64,000 nucleotides of DNA from Curtobacterium sp. MCBA15_008 (lineage in GTDB: Bacteria > Actinomycetota > Actinomycetes > Actinomycetales > Microbacteriaceae). Below, in pieces: positions 8,732 to 19,323 of this stretch. The position numbers were made by a program, and so were the translations under genes. Below the pieces are notes generated by a model. That model saw only the letters and a list, made by a program, of their open reading frames with translations. It did no database searches and was not told the DNA's origin. Numbering within the stretch: position 1 is the first letter of the stretch; each line of letters begins with the position of its first letter. The stretch is taken from assembly GCF_001865065.1 (NCBI RefSeq), contig NZ_MJGN01000014.1, positions 20,718 through 84,717 of the forward strand, written 5' to 3'.

Positions 8732-9658
8732 CTACGCCGTCTCGAGGGCCGCCTCGGCGTCGGACAGCGCGGTGCGCTCGGCCTCGCTGAGGGGTCGGCG
8801 CGCCCGCCGTGCGCCGTCGTTGATCTCCACGATGAGCCGGCTGAGCCGGGTGGCCGGGTCGACCGACTCCGGGTAGGCGTTGTCGATCCCGACGCGCTCG
8901 TGCAGGGGCGCGAGCCGGTGCAGTGCGACCTCGACCCGGCGCGACCGCCGACGGCGCGACACCTGGTGACCGATGACGAGCAGGAGCATCCCCGACGAGA
9001 CGCAGATCACCGCCCCCGGCGTCGTGACGTCGTACGGCAGTGCCAGCGCGTGCGTGGTGTCGAGGTCGCCGAGCACGTGCGCCAGGTCCATCACCACGAC
9101 GACCACCATCCGGACGACGCCGAGCACGCCGCCGAGCACGAGCACCCACAGCCCGACGAGGTCCGTCGTGGTGCGGGCCTCCCGGAGGCGCAGGACGCAG
9201 ATGAGCCCCGTCGCACCCAGCGCCACCCCGAGGTAGACCGTCTGCGCGATCGAGTACACCGCGGCTGCCGGGTGCTGCCCCGCGTCGAGCATGAACGTCG
9301 TCGTGGTCGGCGGCTTGTCGAGCACCGTGAACGCCACGACGACCACGACCACCACGACGGCGCAGGTGACGACGATCGCGTTCCGCAGCCAGGGCCGCGC
9401 CGCCCCGACCGCCTTCGCCACGCCCCAGAGCAGCGTGCTCGTGCCGGCGACCATGAGGCAGTCGCTGATCACCGTGACGACGTTGAACCCGCCGAGCAGC
9501 GGATCGAGCCAGCGGTACAGCGGATCGACGTTCGTGACGATCGTCGCCGCGAAGAGCAGGAAGGTGACCGCGAGGGTCCGGTCCTGCCGACGCTGCAGCA
9601 CGAGCAGCGTCACGGTGCCCGCGATGAGGAGGAGCGCCTCGACGACGGAGACGATCAC
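8732..9658 (-). CDS. MAB_1171c-type integral membrane protein, partner of ImmA/IrrE
   Basis: A 308-aa protein with about seven hydrophobic segments over residues 1-220, including an unusually valine-rich helix (VVTCAVVVVVVVVAFTVLD), and a soluble C-terminal tail (VALHRLAPLHERVG...TALSDAEAALETA). In other actinobacteria such proteins, labelled putative transporters (DUF6545/MAB_1171c type), recur beside XRE and ImmA/IrrE genes. Here the start overlaps the ImmA/IrrE stop (ATGA), so it is translationally coupled. Transport activity is not shown by the sequence; a sensory or effector role is equally possible. Confidence 0.75.
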   Translation of the reverse strand: MIVSVVEALLLIAGTVTLLVLQRRQDRTLAVTFLLFAATIVTNVDPLYRWLDPLLGGFNVVTVISDCLMVAGTSTLLWGVAKAVGAARPWLRNAIVVTCAVVVVVVVVAFTVLDKPPTTTTFMLDAGQHPAAAVYSIAQTVYLGVALGATGLICVLRLREARTTTDLVGLWVLVLGGVLGVVRMVVVVVMDLAHVLGDLDTTHALALPYDVTTPGAVICVSSGMLLLVIGHQVSRRRRSRRVEVALHRLAPLHERVGIDNAYPESVDPATRLSRLIVEINDGARRARRPLSEAERTALSDAEAALETA

Positions 9659-10143
9659 CCGAAGACCCCGCGGAAGGCACTCGGACGGTCGCGGTGGTCG
9701 CGGATGAGCCCGGCCAGCCGGTCAGCGAAGACCTCGGCCTCGTGCTCGTACTCGTTCGAGAACAGTCCGCGGGCGAGCGCCCGCTCGACCTTGTACTCCG
9801 GCAGGTCCGGGATGACGTCGCGGATGTAGGCCGCCTGGGGCGCGTGGTCCTGGTGCCGGTGCAGGATGTGCCCGAGCTCGTGCCCGATCACGAACGACCG
9901 GAAGGTCCGCGACGCCGTCGGCGAGATCATGATGAGGTGCTGGCGCTCGAGCGTCGCGACGAACCCGCAGACCGGCTCCGCCGCGAGGAACGCCTCTTCG
10001 CGCACCACGATGGGCTTGCCGACCACGGTGGCCGCGGCGGACACGGCCTGGTCGACGTCCGACCAGCCCTCGGCGGCGCCGCGCGCCCAGAACTCCGCGA
10101 CGAAGTCGGCCCGGTCGGGTCCGGCGGTCTGGTCCCGCGTCAT
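9655..10143 (-). CDS. ImmA/IrrE-family metallopeptidase
   Basis: A 162-aa protein with the zinc motif HELGH at residues 88-92 and a downstream acidic helix (EYEHEAEVFADRLAG, about 131-145) that supplies the third ligand in this family. Known relatives cleave XRE-type repressors (ImmA on ImmR; IrrE on DdrO). It overlaps the XRE gene upstream and the membrane protein gene downstream by ATGA junctions, so the three are made together. By analogy its substrate would be the XRE protein encoded just upstream; this is inference. Confidence 0.92.
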   Translation of the reverse strand: MTRDQTAGPDRADFVAEFWARGAAEGWSDVDQAVSAAATVVGKPIVVREEAFLAAEPVCGFVATLERQHLIMISPTASRTFRSFVIGHELGHILHRHQDHAPQAAYIRDVIPDLPEYKVERALARGLFSNEYEHEAEVFADRLAGLIRDHRDRPSAFRGVFG

Positions 10144-10580
10144 ACGACGCTCCCCCGCTCGGACTCCTCCTCGAGGACCTCGGCGATCCGGCGGAGCGCC
10201 TCGGGCGAGAGCTCGCCGGGGAACGTGCGGGCCGCGAACCCGCTGACCCGCGCCGACCGGAGGGACCGGACGAGCGCCAGCTGCGCACCGATGCGCTCGG
10301 GGACGTCGCTGTCCTCGAGCAGGAACCGTTCGTCGACCTCGAAGTACCCGGCGAGCAGCCGCAGGAGCCCGGTGTCACGGTTCCGCCGACCGTCGCCGGA
10401 CAGCATGTAGGTCCACTTGGCGCGGGACAGCGAACCGCCCTGCTCGGCGACGTACTCCTCGATCGCGGCGAACGGCACGGGCGACCCGCGCTGGGCCTCC
10501 TCGAAGTCGAGCAGGAGGTTCAACCGGCGCGCGAGTTCGGCGGCGTCGAGGACACCGCCCTTCGGATCTGCTGTCGCCAT
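10140..10580 (-). CDS. XRE-family transcriptional regulator, first gene of the ImmA/IrrE cassette
   Basis: A 146-aa protein with an N-terminal helix-turn-helix of the type found with ESX/ImmA partners (AELARRLNLLLDFEEAQRGS ... SLSRAKWTYMLSGDGRRNRD) followed by a helical C-terminal region (ALVRSLRSARVSGFAARTF) and an acidic end. Start at ATG 10580 is preferred because GGGGAGGAG lies upstream; the frame is open to 10616 but that would start inside the palindrome/-10 region. Likely represses its own operon through the palindrome at 10613-10623. Confidence 0.88.
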   Translation of the reverse strand: MATADPKGGVLDAAELARRLNLLLDFEEAQRGSPVPFAAIEEYVAEQGGSLSRAKWTYMLSGDGRRNRDTGLLRLLAGYFEVDERFLLEDSDVPERIGAQLALVRSLRSARVSGFAARTFPGELSPEALRRIAEVLEEESERGSVV

Positions 10581-10612
10581 GTCGATCGGACTCCTCCCCA
10601 GCCGCACGTCGT

Positions 10613-10625
10613 GCATGACATGCTA
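10613..10625 (-). promoter_or_regulatory. Palindrome GCATG-A-CATGC overlapping a TAGCAT -10 for the XRE operon
   Basis: A perfect 11-bp palindrome at 10613-10623 overlaps the -10 hexamer TAGCAT (minus strand, 10625-10620). The predicted start point is near 10613, giving a leader of about 33 nt with a Shine-Dalgarno. An operator over the -10 is the usual layout for autorepression by XRE proteins. Confidence 0.5.
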
Positions 10626-10650
10626 GCGCGGCCCGCTCCGGCGCCGCGGC

Positions 10651-10656
10651 TACCCT
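10651..10656 (+). promoter_or_regulatory. Leaderless -10 hexamer TACCCT
   Basis: TACCCT is six bases before the GTG start at 10663. It is divergent from the XRE promoter about 30 bp away. Confidence 0.5.
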
Positions 10657-10662
10657 CGGAGG

Positions 10663-11313
10663 GTGCCCGCTGCCTACCCGTCCACGATCGCGGAGCCGGT
10701 CGAGCACGAGATCGTCATCACGAGGTCGCGCTTCATCACCACCGTCGCGCCGGTCGCCGACGTGGCGGACGCGGACCGCGTGATCGCCGAGGTCCGGCGG
10801 CGCCGGTGGGACGCCCGGCACAACTGCACCGCGATGGTGACCGGGGTCCTCGGGGACCAGGCGCGCTCGTCCGACGACGGCGAACCCTCCGGCACCGCCG
10901 GGGTGCCGATGCTCGAGGTGCTCCGGCGGCGGGACCTGACCGACGTGGTCGCCGTCGTCACGCGGTACTTCGGCGGGGTGAAGCTCGGCGCCGGCGGCCT
11001 CGTCCGCGCCTACTCGACCTCGGTGTCGGAAGCGCTCGACCGGGCCGCCCTCGTCCGGCGGCAGGCGCTCACCCGGGTCACGGTGGACGCGCCGCACGCC
11101 GACGCCGGACGGATCGACAACGTCCTGCGCGACTGGGTCCGGCACCACGGCGCCACGCTGGGCGACCCGGTCTACGCCGCGACCGCGACCTTCGAGCTGT
11201 GGGTCCCGCGCGACGCCCTCGATCCGCTCCGCGCAGACCTCGCCGCGGCCTCGGCCGGCGTGCTCGAGCCGGTCGTCGGCGAGGAGCGCGTGGTCGACGT
11301 CCCAGCGGGCTGA
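10663..11313 (+). CDS. IMPACT/YigZ-family protein
   Basis: A 216-aa protein of the UPF0029/IMPACT family. The conserved stretch DDGEPSGTAGVPMLEVL and VVTRYFGGVKLGAGGLVRAYS (about residues 68-126) is the family hallmark, followed by the C-terminal DUF1949-like ferredoxin-fold domain. Eukaryotic IMPACT modulates Gcn2; the bacterial role is not settled, with proposals around translation stress. Leaderless start, monocistronic, divergent from the XRE operon. Confidence 0.93.
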   Translation: MPAAYPSTIAEPVEHEIVITRSRFITTVAPVADVADADRVIAEVRRRRWDARHNCTAMVTGVLGDQARSSDDGEPSGTAGVPMLEVLRRRDLTDVVAVVTRYFGGVKLGAGGLVRAYSTSVSEALDRAALVRRQALTRVTVDAPHADAGRIDNVLRDWVRHHGATLGDPVYAATATFELWVPRDALDPLRADLAAASAGVLEPVVGEERVVDVPAG

Positions 11314-11387
11314 GCGCCGACGAGATCGCACCCGAGCGGCACGTCGGGCGTGTCTCGCCGAGGCACCCATCCGCACCGGGAACGACG

Positions 11388-11416
11388 AAGGCCCCGACTC
11401 GGTGAGCCGGGGCCTT
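11388..11416 (-). terminator. Rho-independent type hairpin after tRNA-Lys
   Basis: Arms AAGGCCCCG (11388-11396) and CGGGGCCTT (11408-11416) are perfect complements; a further CTC/GAG pair tightens the loop. It starts 3 nt past the tRNA CCA end on the minus strand, and may also stop the plus-strand gene that ends at 11313. Confidence 0.75.
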
Positions 11417-11418
11417 GC

Positions 11419-11494
<76 letters not shown>

Positions 11495-11586
11495 ATGTTG
11501 CGCTTCGCTGCTGCAACGGGAAACAACAATAGCATGGGTTTCGCGTGCTCTTGACCACTCGGGGCACCGAACCGAACAGGAGCACC

Positions 11587-12057
11587 ATGACCGACCGTCT
11601 CGCCGCCGGCGACACCGCCCCCGACTTCACCCTGCCCGACCAGGACGGCACCGAGCACTCGCTCGCCGCACTGCGCGGCAAGAAGGTCATCGTGTACTTC
11701 TACCCGGCGGCGTCCACCCCGGGCTGCACCACCGAGGCGTGCGACTTCCGCGACAACATGTCGTCCCTGCAGGCGGCCGGCTACGAGGTGCTCGGCATCT
11801 CGAAGGACGACCTTCCGGCTCTCAAGGAGTTCCAGCACGAGCAGGCCCTGACCTTCCCCCTGCTGAGCGACCCGGACCTCGCCGTGCACAAGGCGTACGC
11901 GGCCTGGGGCGAGAAGAACAACTACGGGAAGATCGTCACCGGCACGATCCGGTCGACGATCGTGGTCGACGAGGACGGCACCGTGCAGCTGCCGCTCTAC
12001 AACGTGAAGGCCACCGGGCACGTGGCGAGCCTGCGGAAGAAGCTCGGTCTGGTCTGA
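11587..12057 (+). CDS. bcp: Thioredoxin-dependent thiol peroxidase Bcp (peroxiredoxin)
   Basis: A 156-aa cytosolic peroxiredoxin of the BCP/PrxQ group that reduces hydroperoxides. The peroxidatic cysteine is C47 in STPGCTTEAC and the resolving cysteine C52 five residues later, the atypical 2-Cys arrangement of PrxQ. Start at ATG 11587 is fixed by AGGAG five bases upstream; the frame is open to 11545. Monocistronic, followed by a strong hairpin. Confidence 0.96.
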   Translation: MTDRLAAGDTAPDFTLPDQDGTEHSLAALRGKKVIVYFYPAASTPGCTTEACDFRDNMSSLQAAGYEVLGISKDDLPALKEFQHEQALTFPLLSDPDLAVHKAYAAWGEKNNYGKIVTGTIRSTIVVDEDGTVQLPLYNVKATGHVASLRKKLGLV

Positions 12058-12079
12058 GGACCGGACCACGGCACGAACT

Positions 12080-12127
12080 GGCGCGCCCCGCTCAGCGGTG
12101 ACGCGCCAGCGTCACGCGGGGCGCGCC
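12080..12127. terminator. Large bidirectional hairpin between convergent genes
   Basis: Perfect 12-bp arms GGCGCGCCCCGC (12080-12091) and GCGGGGCGCGCC (12116-12127), with a nested 7-bp stem GTGACGC/GCGTCAC (12098-12104 / 12109-12115) closed by a GCCA loop. Lies between bcp (ending 12057) and the minus-strand gene ending 12192. Confidence 0.7.
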
Positions 12128-12141
12128 GACCGAGCCTGCGA

Positions 12142-12171
12142 GGGAGGTGTGCCAGCTGGCACCGCGCCTCC
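12142..12171. repeat. Family A hairpin, degenerate left arm
   Basis: The left arm GGGAGGTGTGCCAGC carries changes relative to the right arm GCTGGCACCGCGCCTCC. The centre GCCAGCTGGC is identical to that of the perfect copy at 55396-55433. Confidence 0.55.
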
Positions 12172-12191
12172 AGTCCGTTCGTCGGATCCGT

Positions 12192-12614
12192 CTACTCGGC
12201 CGGACGGGCGAGCGCCTCCGTCACCGGACGCGACAGCACCAGGGTGATCCCGAGGAGCGCCGGGATGAGCAGCAGCCAGCCGACGGCGGGCACGCGGAAG
12301 ACGCCCTGGAACGCGCCGATCGCGAGCGCACCCTGCAGGACCTGCCAGACGATGATCCCGGAGCGGACCCACGGGCGACGGTTCCGCAGGCCGATGACGA
12401 GGGAGCCGAGCCAGAGCGCCGCGATGGCGGACAGGATGGTCAGCGCGATGCCGGAGGCGATGCTCGTCGCCGGCGCGACGACCAGCTCGACGATCAGGAC
12501 GACGGTCACCACGACGAGGGCGGCGAACTCCACGCCGACGACCACGAGGAGCGCCACGAGGGCAGGAGACCTCCGCTCCGCGGGCTCGGACTCGTTCGGG
12601 GTGGTGTCGGGCAC
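12192..12614 (-). CDS. Small four-helix membrane protein, function unknown
   Basis: A 140-aa protein with a short polar N-terminus (MPDTTPNESEPAERRSP) and four hydrophobic helices (about residues 17-45, 50-75, 85-108, 112-130). No catalytic motif is visible and I do not recognise the family. The GTG start has GGAGG six bases upstream. The upstream gap is shared with the divergent whiB1-like gene. Confidence 0.75.
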   Translation of the reverse strand: MPDTTPNESEPAERRSPALVALLVVVGVEFAALVVVTVVLIVELVVAPATSIASGIALTILSAIAALWLGSLVIGLRNRRPWVRSGIIVWQVLQGALAIGAFQGVFRVPAVGWLLLIPALLGITLVLSRPVTEALARPAE

Positions 12615-12873
12615 AGCATTCCTCCAGCGTCGGAACCCTTGATTTGGCCCTACCAGTATGGAACGATATTCGAGGTCGTTTGGACGGCACGATGTGGTGT
12701 GCGTCTCCCGTGGTTCGACGCTCCTCCCCCGAGCGTTCGCGGGCGTCAGACTCGCTTCCAGCGGACTCCTCCCCCACGGGTGTCCCCTCGTGCCTCGCGC
12801 ATGCTCAGCGTTCCGATCCCCGAACCGCGGCCCCGGCCTGCCGTTCGAGCATCGATTTCAAGGAGCACCACAC

Positions 12874-13122
12874 ATGGACTGGCGTGACCAGGCAGCCTGC
12901 CTCACCGCGGACCCCGAGCTCTTCTTCCCCGTCGGGAACACCGGACCGGCCGTCGACCAGATCGAGAAGGCCAAGTCGGTCTGCGCTCGCTGCACGGTCA
13001 CCGAGATGTGCCTGCAGTACGCACTCGAGAACAACCAGGACTCCGGTGTCTGGGGTGGCCTCAGCGAGGACGAGCGTCGTGCGCTGAAGCGCCGCGCCGC
13101 TCGCGCCCGTCGCGCCTCCTGA
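12874..13122 (+). CDS. whiB1: WhiB-family iron-sulfur transcription factor, WhiB1-type
   Basis: An 82-aa WhiB protein starting MDWRDQAACL. Four cysteines (C9, C37, C40, C46) in the C-X27-C-X2-C-X5-C pattern bind a 4Fe-4S cluster; the turn GVWGGLS and a basic tail (ALKRRAARARRAS) follow. WhiB1 binds the primary sigma factor in mycobacteria. The long upstream frame is only leader; ATG 12874 has AGGAG upstream. Its neighbour across a repeat region is the PdtaS-type kinase, as in Mycobacterium. The leader (12615-12873) has an AT-rich patch around 12638-12675 that probably holds the promoter, though I cannot fix its elements. Confidence 0.95.
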   Translation: MDWRDQAACLTADPELFFPVGNTGPAVDQIEKAKSVCARCTVTEMCLQYALENNQDSGVWGGLSEDERRALKRRAARARRAS

Positions 13123-13142
13123 CGCACGCGTCCTGACGCACT

Positions 13143-13175
13143 GACGCCCGCCGTCCCCTCGGGGCGGCGGGCGTC
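13143..13175 (+). terminator. Terminator hairpin after whiB1
   Basis: Arms GACGCCCGCCG (13143-13153) and CGGCGGGCGTC (13165-13175) are perfect complements, with an inner CCCC/GGGG, 20 nt after the whiB1 stop. Confidence 0.75.
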
Positions 13176-13215
13176 GTCGTGTCCGGGGTGCGGGTCGCGT
13201 CCGCGGACGCCGACG

Positions 13216-13250
13216 CGTGCCCGTGCGCGTGCCCGTGCCCGTGCCCGTGC
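13216..13250. repeat. Hexanucleotide tandem repeat (CGTGCC, about 6 units)
   Basis: Six near-perfect CGTGCC units in a row (one has CGTGCG) immediately before the family B hairpin. It is noncoding here. Confidence 0.7.
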
Positions 13251-13251
13251 T

Positions 13252-13315
13252 TTGCACCCGCGTACGAACATCGCGCCCTCGCACACCCGGGCGCGATGTT
13301 CGTGTCGGGGTGCAA
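13252..13315 (+). repeat. Family B hairpin repeat, copy 1
   Basis: The left arm 13252-13278 (begins TTGCACCC, ends ATCGCGCCC) and right arm 13289-13315 pair at 23 of 27 positions around the loop TCGCACACCC. A second copy in reverse orientation is at 32065-32124. It sits between convergent whiB1 and pdtaS. Confidence 0.65.
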
Positions 13316-13415
13316 CGAGGTCGGCGTCGCTGGCGGCTCGGGGCGCCATGTCCGTGGCGGGGCGCAACGGGGACGAGGCGCGCCGGTGCCGGCGGCCTGC
13401 GGCGGACGCCGGGCG

Positions 13416-14915
13416 CTACGCGGCGGCGGTGAGCCAGCGGAAGGGGATGGTGATCGTCACCTCGGTGCCGCTGCCGGTCAGGGTGTGCCAGTCGATGGTG
13501 CCGCCGAGCTCGCCCTGGATGAGCGTGCGGACGATCTGCGTTCCCAGACCTGAGCCGACCTTGCCCTCCGGCAGACCCCGGCCGTTGTCGCGGACCTGGA
13601 TGTCGAGGTGGTCGTCGAAGCGCTCCGCCACGATCTCGACCTCGCCGTCGCGGCCGTCGAGCCCGTGTTCGACGGCGTTCGTGACGAGCTCGGTGAGCCC
13701 GAGCGCGAGCGGCGTCGCGGCCTCGGACGGCAGGACGCCGAACTCGCCGGTCTTCTTCGGGTGTGCGGTCGTGTTGTGCGAGGCGGCGACCTCGGTGACG
13801 AGCTTGAGGACGGAGTCGAAGACCTCGTCGAAGTCGACCGTCTGACTGAGGCCGCTCGACAGCGTGTCGTGCACGACGGCGATCGCCGCGACGCGCCGCA
13901 TCGCGTTCTGCAGTGAGGTGCGCGCCTCGTCGGAGTGGGTCCGCCGAGCCTGGATCCGGAGCAGCGACGCGACGGTCTGCAAGTTGTTCTTGACGCGGTG
14001 GTGGATCTCGCGGATCGTCGCGTCCTTCGTGATGAGCTCGCGCTCCTGGTGCCGCAGCTCGGTGACGTCGCGGCACAGCACGATCGCGCCGATGCGGTCA
14101 CCGTGGTCGCGGAGCGGGATCGACCGGAGCGAGACGGTGACGCCCTTCGACTCGACGTCGGCCCGCCACGGTGCGCGCCCGGTGACGACCAGCGGCAGGG
14201 ACTCGTCGACGTCGAGTTGGGAGCCGATGAGTTCGGTGGTGACCTCGGCGAGGGACTTCCGCTCGAGTTCGCCCTCGAAGCCCATCCGGTTGAACGCGCT
14301 GAGGCCGTTCGGGCTCGCGAAGGTGACGATGCCGTTCGTGTCGAGCCGGAGCAGTCCGTCGCTCGCGCGCGGCGCACCACGACGGGGTCCGGCCGGGGCA
14401 CCGATGTCCGGGAAGTCGCCGGTGGAGATCATGCCGAACAGGTCGTTCGCACTCGCCGTGAAGTTCAGCTCCTGCCGGCTCGGCGTGCGCATCTCGTCCT
14501 GGTTGGAGTGCCGTGTGACGACGGCGATGGGGCGCTCGGTGGTCTCGGCGCTCTTCGCGCTGAGCCGGCGCAGCACGGGGATCGCCCGCACGCGCGTCGG
14601 GGTGTCCTCGTACCAGTCTGGCTCGGCCGAGTCGACGACCTTGGCTCCGGCGAAGCACTCGGTGACCTGCTCGCGCCACTCCTCGCGGATCTCCTGCCCG
14701 ACGATGTCGCGGTAGAAGAGCGTCGCGGCGGAGCTCGGGCGGGCGTGCGCGACGGCCACGAACGAGCCGTCCTCGGCCGTGGGGACCCACAGGACCATGT
14801 CGGCGAAGGACAGGTCGGCGAGCAGCTGCCAGTCACCGACGAGCAGGTGGAGCCATTCGACATCGGCATCGGAGGAACGGCCTTGTGCGAGGACGAGGTC
14901 ACTGAGGGTCGACAC
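13416..14915 (-). CDS. pdtaS: PdtaS-type cytosolic sensor histidine kinase
   Basis: A 499-aa soluble kinase homologous over its length to mycobacterial PdtaS (Rv3220c): start MSTLSDLV, N-terminal GAF-like domain with GDWQLLADLSFADMVLWV, a PAS domain (about residues 185-285) and a HisKA_2/HWE-like dimerisation box IHHRVKNNLQTVASLLRIQA with the phosphoacceptor His at about 306, then HATPase (ELVTNAVEHG, GSGLGTQIVRTL). Known partner is the antiterminator PdtaR, whose gene is not nearby. GTG start. Its position beside whiB1 is conserved with Mycobacterium. Confidence 0.93.
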   Translation of the reverse strand: MSTLSDLVLAQGRSSDADVEWLHLLVGDWQLLADLSFADMVLWVPTAEDGSFVAVAHARPSSAATLFYRDIVGQEIREEWREQVTECFAGAKVVDSAEPDWYEDTPTRVRAIPVLRRLSAKSAETTERPIAVVTRHSNQDEMRTPSRQELNFTASANDLFGMISTGDFPDIGAPAGPRRGAPRASDGLLRLDTNGIVTFASPNGLSAFNRMGFEGELERKSLAEVTTELIGSQLDVDESLPLVVTGRAPWRADVESKGVTVSLRSIPLRDHGDRIGAIVLCRDVTELRHQERELITKDATIREIHHRVKNNLQTVASLLRIQARRTHSDEARTSLQNAMRRVAAIAVVHDTLSSGLSQTVDFDEVFDSVLKLVTEVAASHNTTAHPKKTGEFGVLPSEAATPLALGLTELVTNAVEHGLDGRDGEVEIVAERFDDHLDIQVRDNGRGLPEGKVGSGLGTQIVRTLIQGELGGTIDWHTLTGSGTEVTITIPFRWLTAAA

Positions 14916-15029
14916 TCCGTCAGTCTAGGTGCGCCCCGCTGTGGACAACGTCGCGCTGTCCACAGCTCTACCGCTGTCATATTTCTCATGTTGCACTCGC
15001 CATACGCTCGCCCCGACGAAAGGGGCAGA

Positions 15030-15443
15030 GTGGCCGAGGAAGCACGCCGCATCGACGACCGAGGGGCGACGGCGGAGACCACGCGGCTCACAGCCGTCCC
15101 ACCACCGACCGACGCGCACGACACGGCGCGGGCCCTCGGGCTCTGCGTGGCCGAGATCCTGACCGGCGCGCGTGAGGTCGACAGCATCGCTCGGTGGATC
15201 ACGGACGACGTGCACCGACACCTGCAGCATCGCTCGGCCGTGGCCGCGCGGTCGCGGCAGCTCGGCGGCCGTTCGCGAGCCCGGGCCCTCCTGCGCGTCG
15301 GGAGCGTGATCGTCTGCTGCCCGGCGGACGGCGTCGCCGAGGCGACGATCGTCGTGCACACCCGCAGCCACGCCCGGGCGGTCGCGATGCGGCTCGAGGA
15401 GCGACAGGGACGGTGGCGGGCGACGGCGGTGGGGGTCCTGTGA
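15030..15443 (+). CDS. Rv3235-family protein
   Basis: A small soluble protein (137 aa from this start). The core ARALGLCVAEILTGAREVDS, WITDDVHRHLQHR and RVGSVIVCCPADGVAEATIVVH matches the Rv3235 family found near secA in actinobacteria; function unknown, possibly linked to Sec or cell-wall genes by position only. I chose GTG 15030 because AAAGGGG is 4 nt upstream. An alternative in-frame ATG at 14988 follows an AT-rich CATATT patch that is more likely the promoter. Confidence 0.75.
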   Translation: MAEEARRIDDRGATAETTRLTAVPPPTDAHDTARALGLCVAEILTGAREVDSIARWITDDVHRHLQHRSAVAARSRQLGGRSRARALLRVGSVIVCCPADGVAEATIVVHTRSHARAVAMRLEERQGRWRATAVGVL

Positions 15444-15481
15444 CGGAGCGCGGGCGCCGTGGACGTGCGCCACCGACGACG

Positions 15482-15513
15482 GGAGGCGCGGTGCCAGCCG
15501 GCACCGCGCCTCC
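15482..15513. terminator. Family A perfect hairpin between Rv3235-like gene and secA
   Basis: A 14-bp perfect stem GGAGGCGCGGTGCC / GGCACCGCGCCTCC with a 4-nt loop AGCC, between convergent genes ending at 15443 and 15534. Probably a bidirectional terminator. Confidence 0.7.
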
Positions 15514-15533
15514 TGTCCGGCAGTGTGGTCGCG

Positions 15534-18314
<2,781 letters not shown>

Positions 18315-18368
18315 GTGAGCTCCTTACGAGATCGTCACGCGCGACCTGCGCGATGCGAACAGCCAGTC

Positions 18369-18374
18369 ATGCTA
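18369..18374 (-). promoter_or_regulatory. Candidate extended -10 for secA (TGCTAGCAT)
   Basis: Minus-strand TAGCAT preceded by TGC (extended -10), 55 bp before the secA start, leaving a leader of about 47 nt. No good -35 is seen. Confidence 0.4.
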
Positions 18375-18463
18375 GCAACCGGATCGAACCGGGTGCTGGG
18401 AGCGGCGCGGGTGTGCGCGGCCCGCGAACGGACCGCGCACACCCGGGACTGCCGGTCGCGGCG

Positions 18464-19174
18464 TCAGGCGATCGCCGACGCCGGTTCGGACTCCGCCCCG
18501 GACAGTGCCGCCGACGAGCCGCCCGCGGTCTGGTCGTCGATGCCGATGACGCCGTAGTCCCAGCCCTTCCGGCGGTAGACCACGCTCGGCCGGCGCGTCT
18601 CCGCGTCGACGAACAGGTAGAAGTCGTGTCCGACGAGCTCCATGAAGTAGAGCGCGTCGTCGACCGTCATCGGCGCGGCCTCGAAGACCTTGTGCCGGAT
18701 CACGACGGGGCTGTACACCTCGTCCTCGTCCTCACCCCGGTCGGTGACGACGGGCACGGCGCCGGTGGCGACGTCCTCGATGAGCTTGCCGTCGGCGGGC
18801 ACGATGCCCATGCGCTCGAACGCGGTGCCCGAGGCCTCGGCCACCGAGGTCGGGGCGTGCCGTCCGCGGTGCACCTTGCGGCGGTCGCGTGCCCGGCGCA
18901 GGCGCTCCATGATCCGGGCGAACGCGAGGTCGAACGCGGCGTACTTGTCCGACGCCGCGGACTCTGCCCGCACGAGGGGGCCGGGGCCGATCAGTGTGAG
19001 CTCGACGCGGTCCTCGCCCTGGGAACCGCCCGCCTTTTCGTGGTGGCGGCTGATGCGCACCTCGAAGGCGAGGGCGCGGTCGGCGAGCACGTCGATCTTC
19101 TCGGACTTCTGTTCGACGTAGGTGCGGAATCGGTCGGTGACCCCGATGTTCCGGCCCGTGATCGTCACGTCCAT
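18464..19174 (-). CDS. hpf: Ribosome hibernation-promoting factor, long form
   Basis: A 236-aa protein with an N-terminal S30AE domain (MDVTITGRNIGVTDRFRTYV, about residues 1-100) that occupies the 30S decoding region, and a C-terminal dimerisation domain (SPVVIRHKVFEAAPMTVDDA ... YRRKGWDYGVIGI, about 155-215) that makes 100S ribosome dimers. A candidate -10 TAGCCT lies at 19244-19239. It sits between the comF-like gene and secA as in mycobacteria. Confidence 0.96.
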   Translation of the reverse strand: MDVTITGRNIGVTDRFRTYVEQKSEKIDVLADRALAFEVRISRHHEKAGGSQGEDRVELTLIGPGPLVRAESAASDKYAAFDLAFARIMERLRRARDRRKVHRGRHAPTSVAEASGTAFERMGIVPADGKLIEDVATGAVPVVTDRGEDEDEVYSPVVIRHKVFEAAPMTVDDALYFMELVGHDFYLFVDAETRRPSVVYRRKGWDYGVIGIDDQTAGGSSAALSGAESEPASAIA

Positions 19175-19323
19175 GTGGCGGCTCCCATCCAGACTCAGCG
19201 CGTCGCCTCCATCCGGCGATCCTGAACGCCTTGCCGCGAGGCTAGACCCGGAGCCACCACGGCGTCACGCGATCGCGGTGAGTCGTGGAGACACCCACCG
19301 GACACCCAGCGGCCACCGGGCGT

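Noticed and set aside
8571..9680. 369-codon open frame overlapping the membrane protein gene
   Set aside because: Same strand, other frame; Arg/Gly/Ala-rich, while the chosen frame has seven clear helices and the ATGA overlap with the protease gene.
13216..13315. Possible CRISPR-like array
   Set aside because: Six-base tandem units plus one hairpin, without spacers or cas genes.
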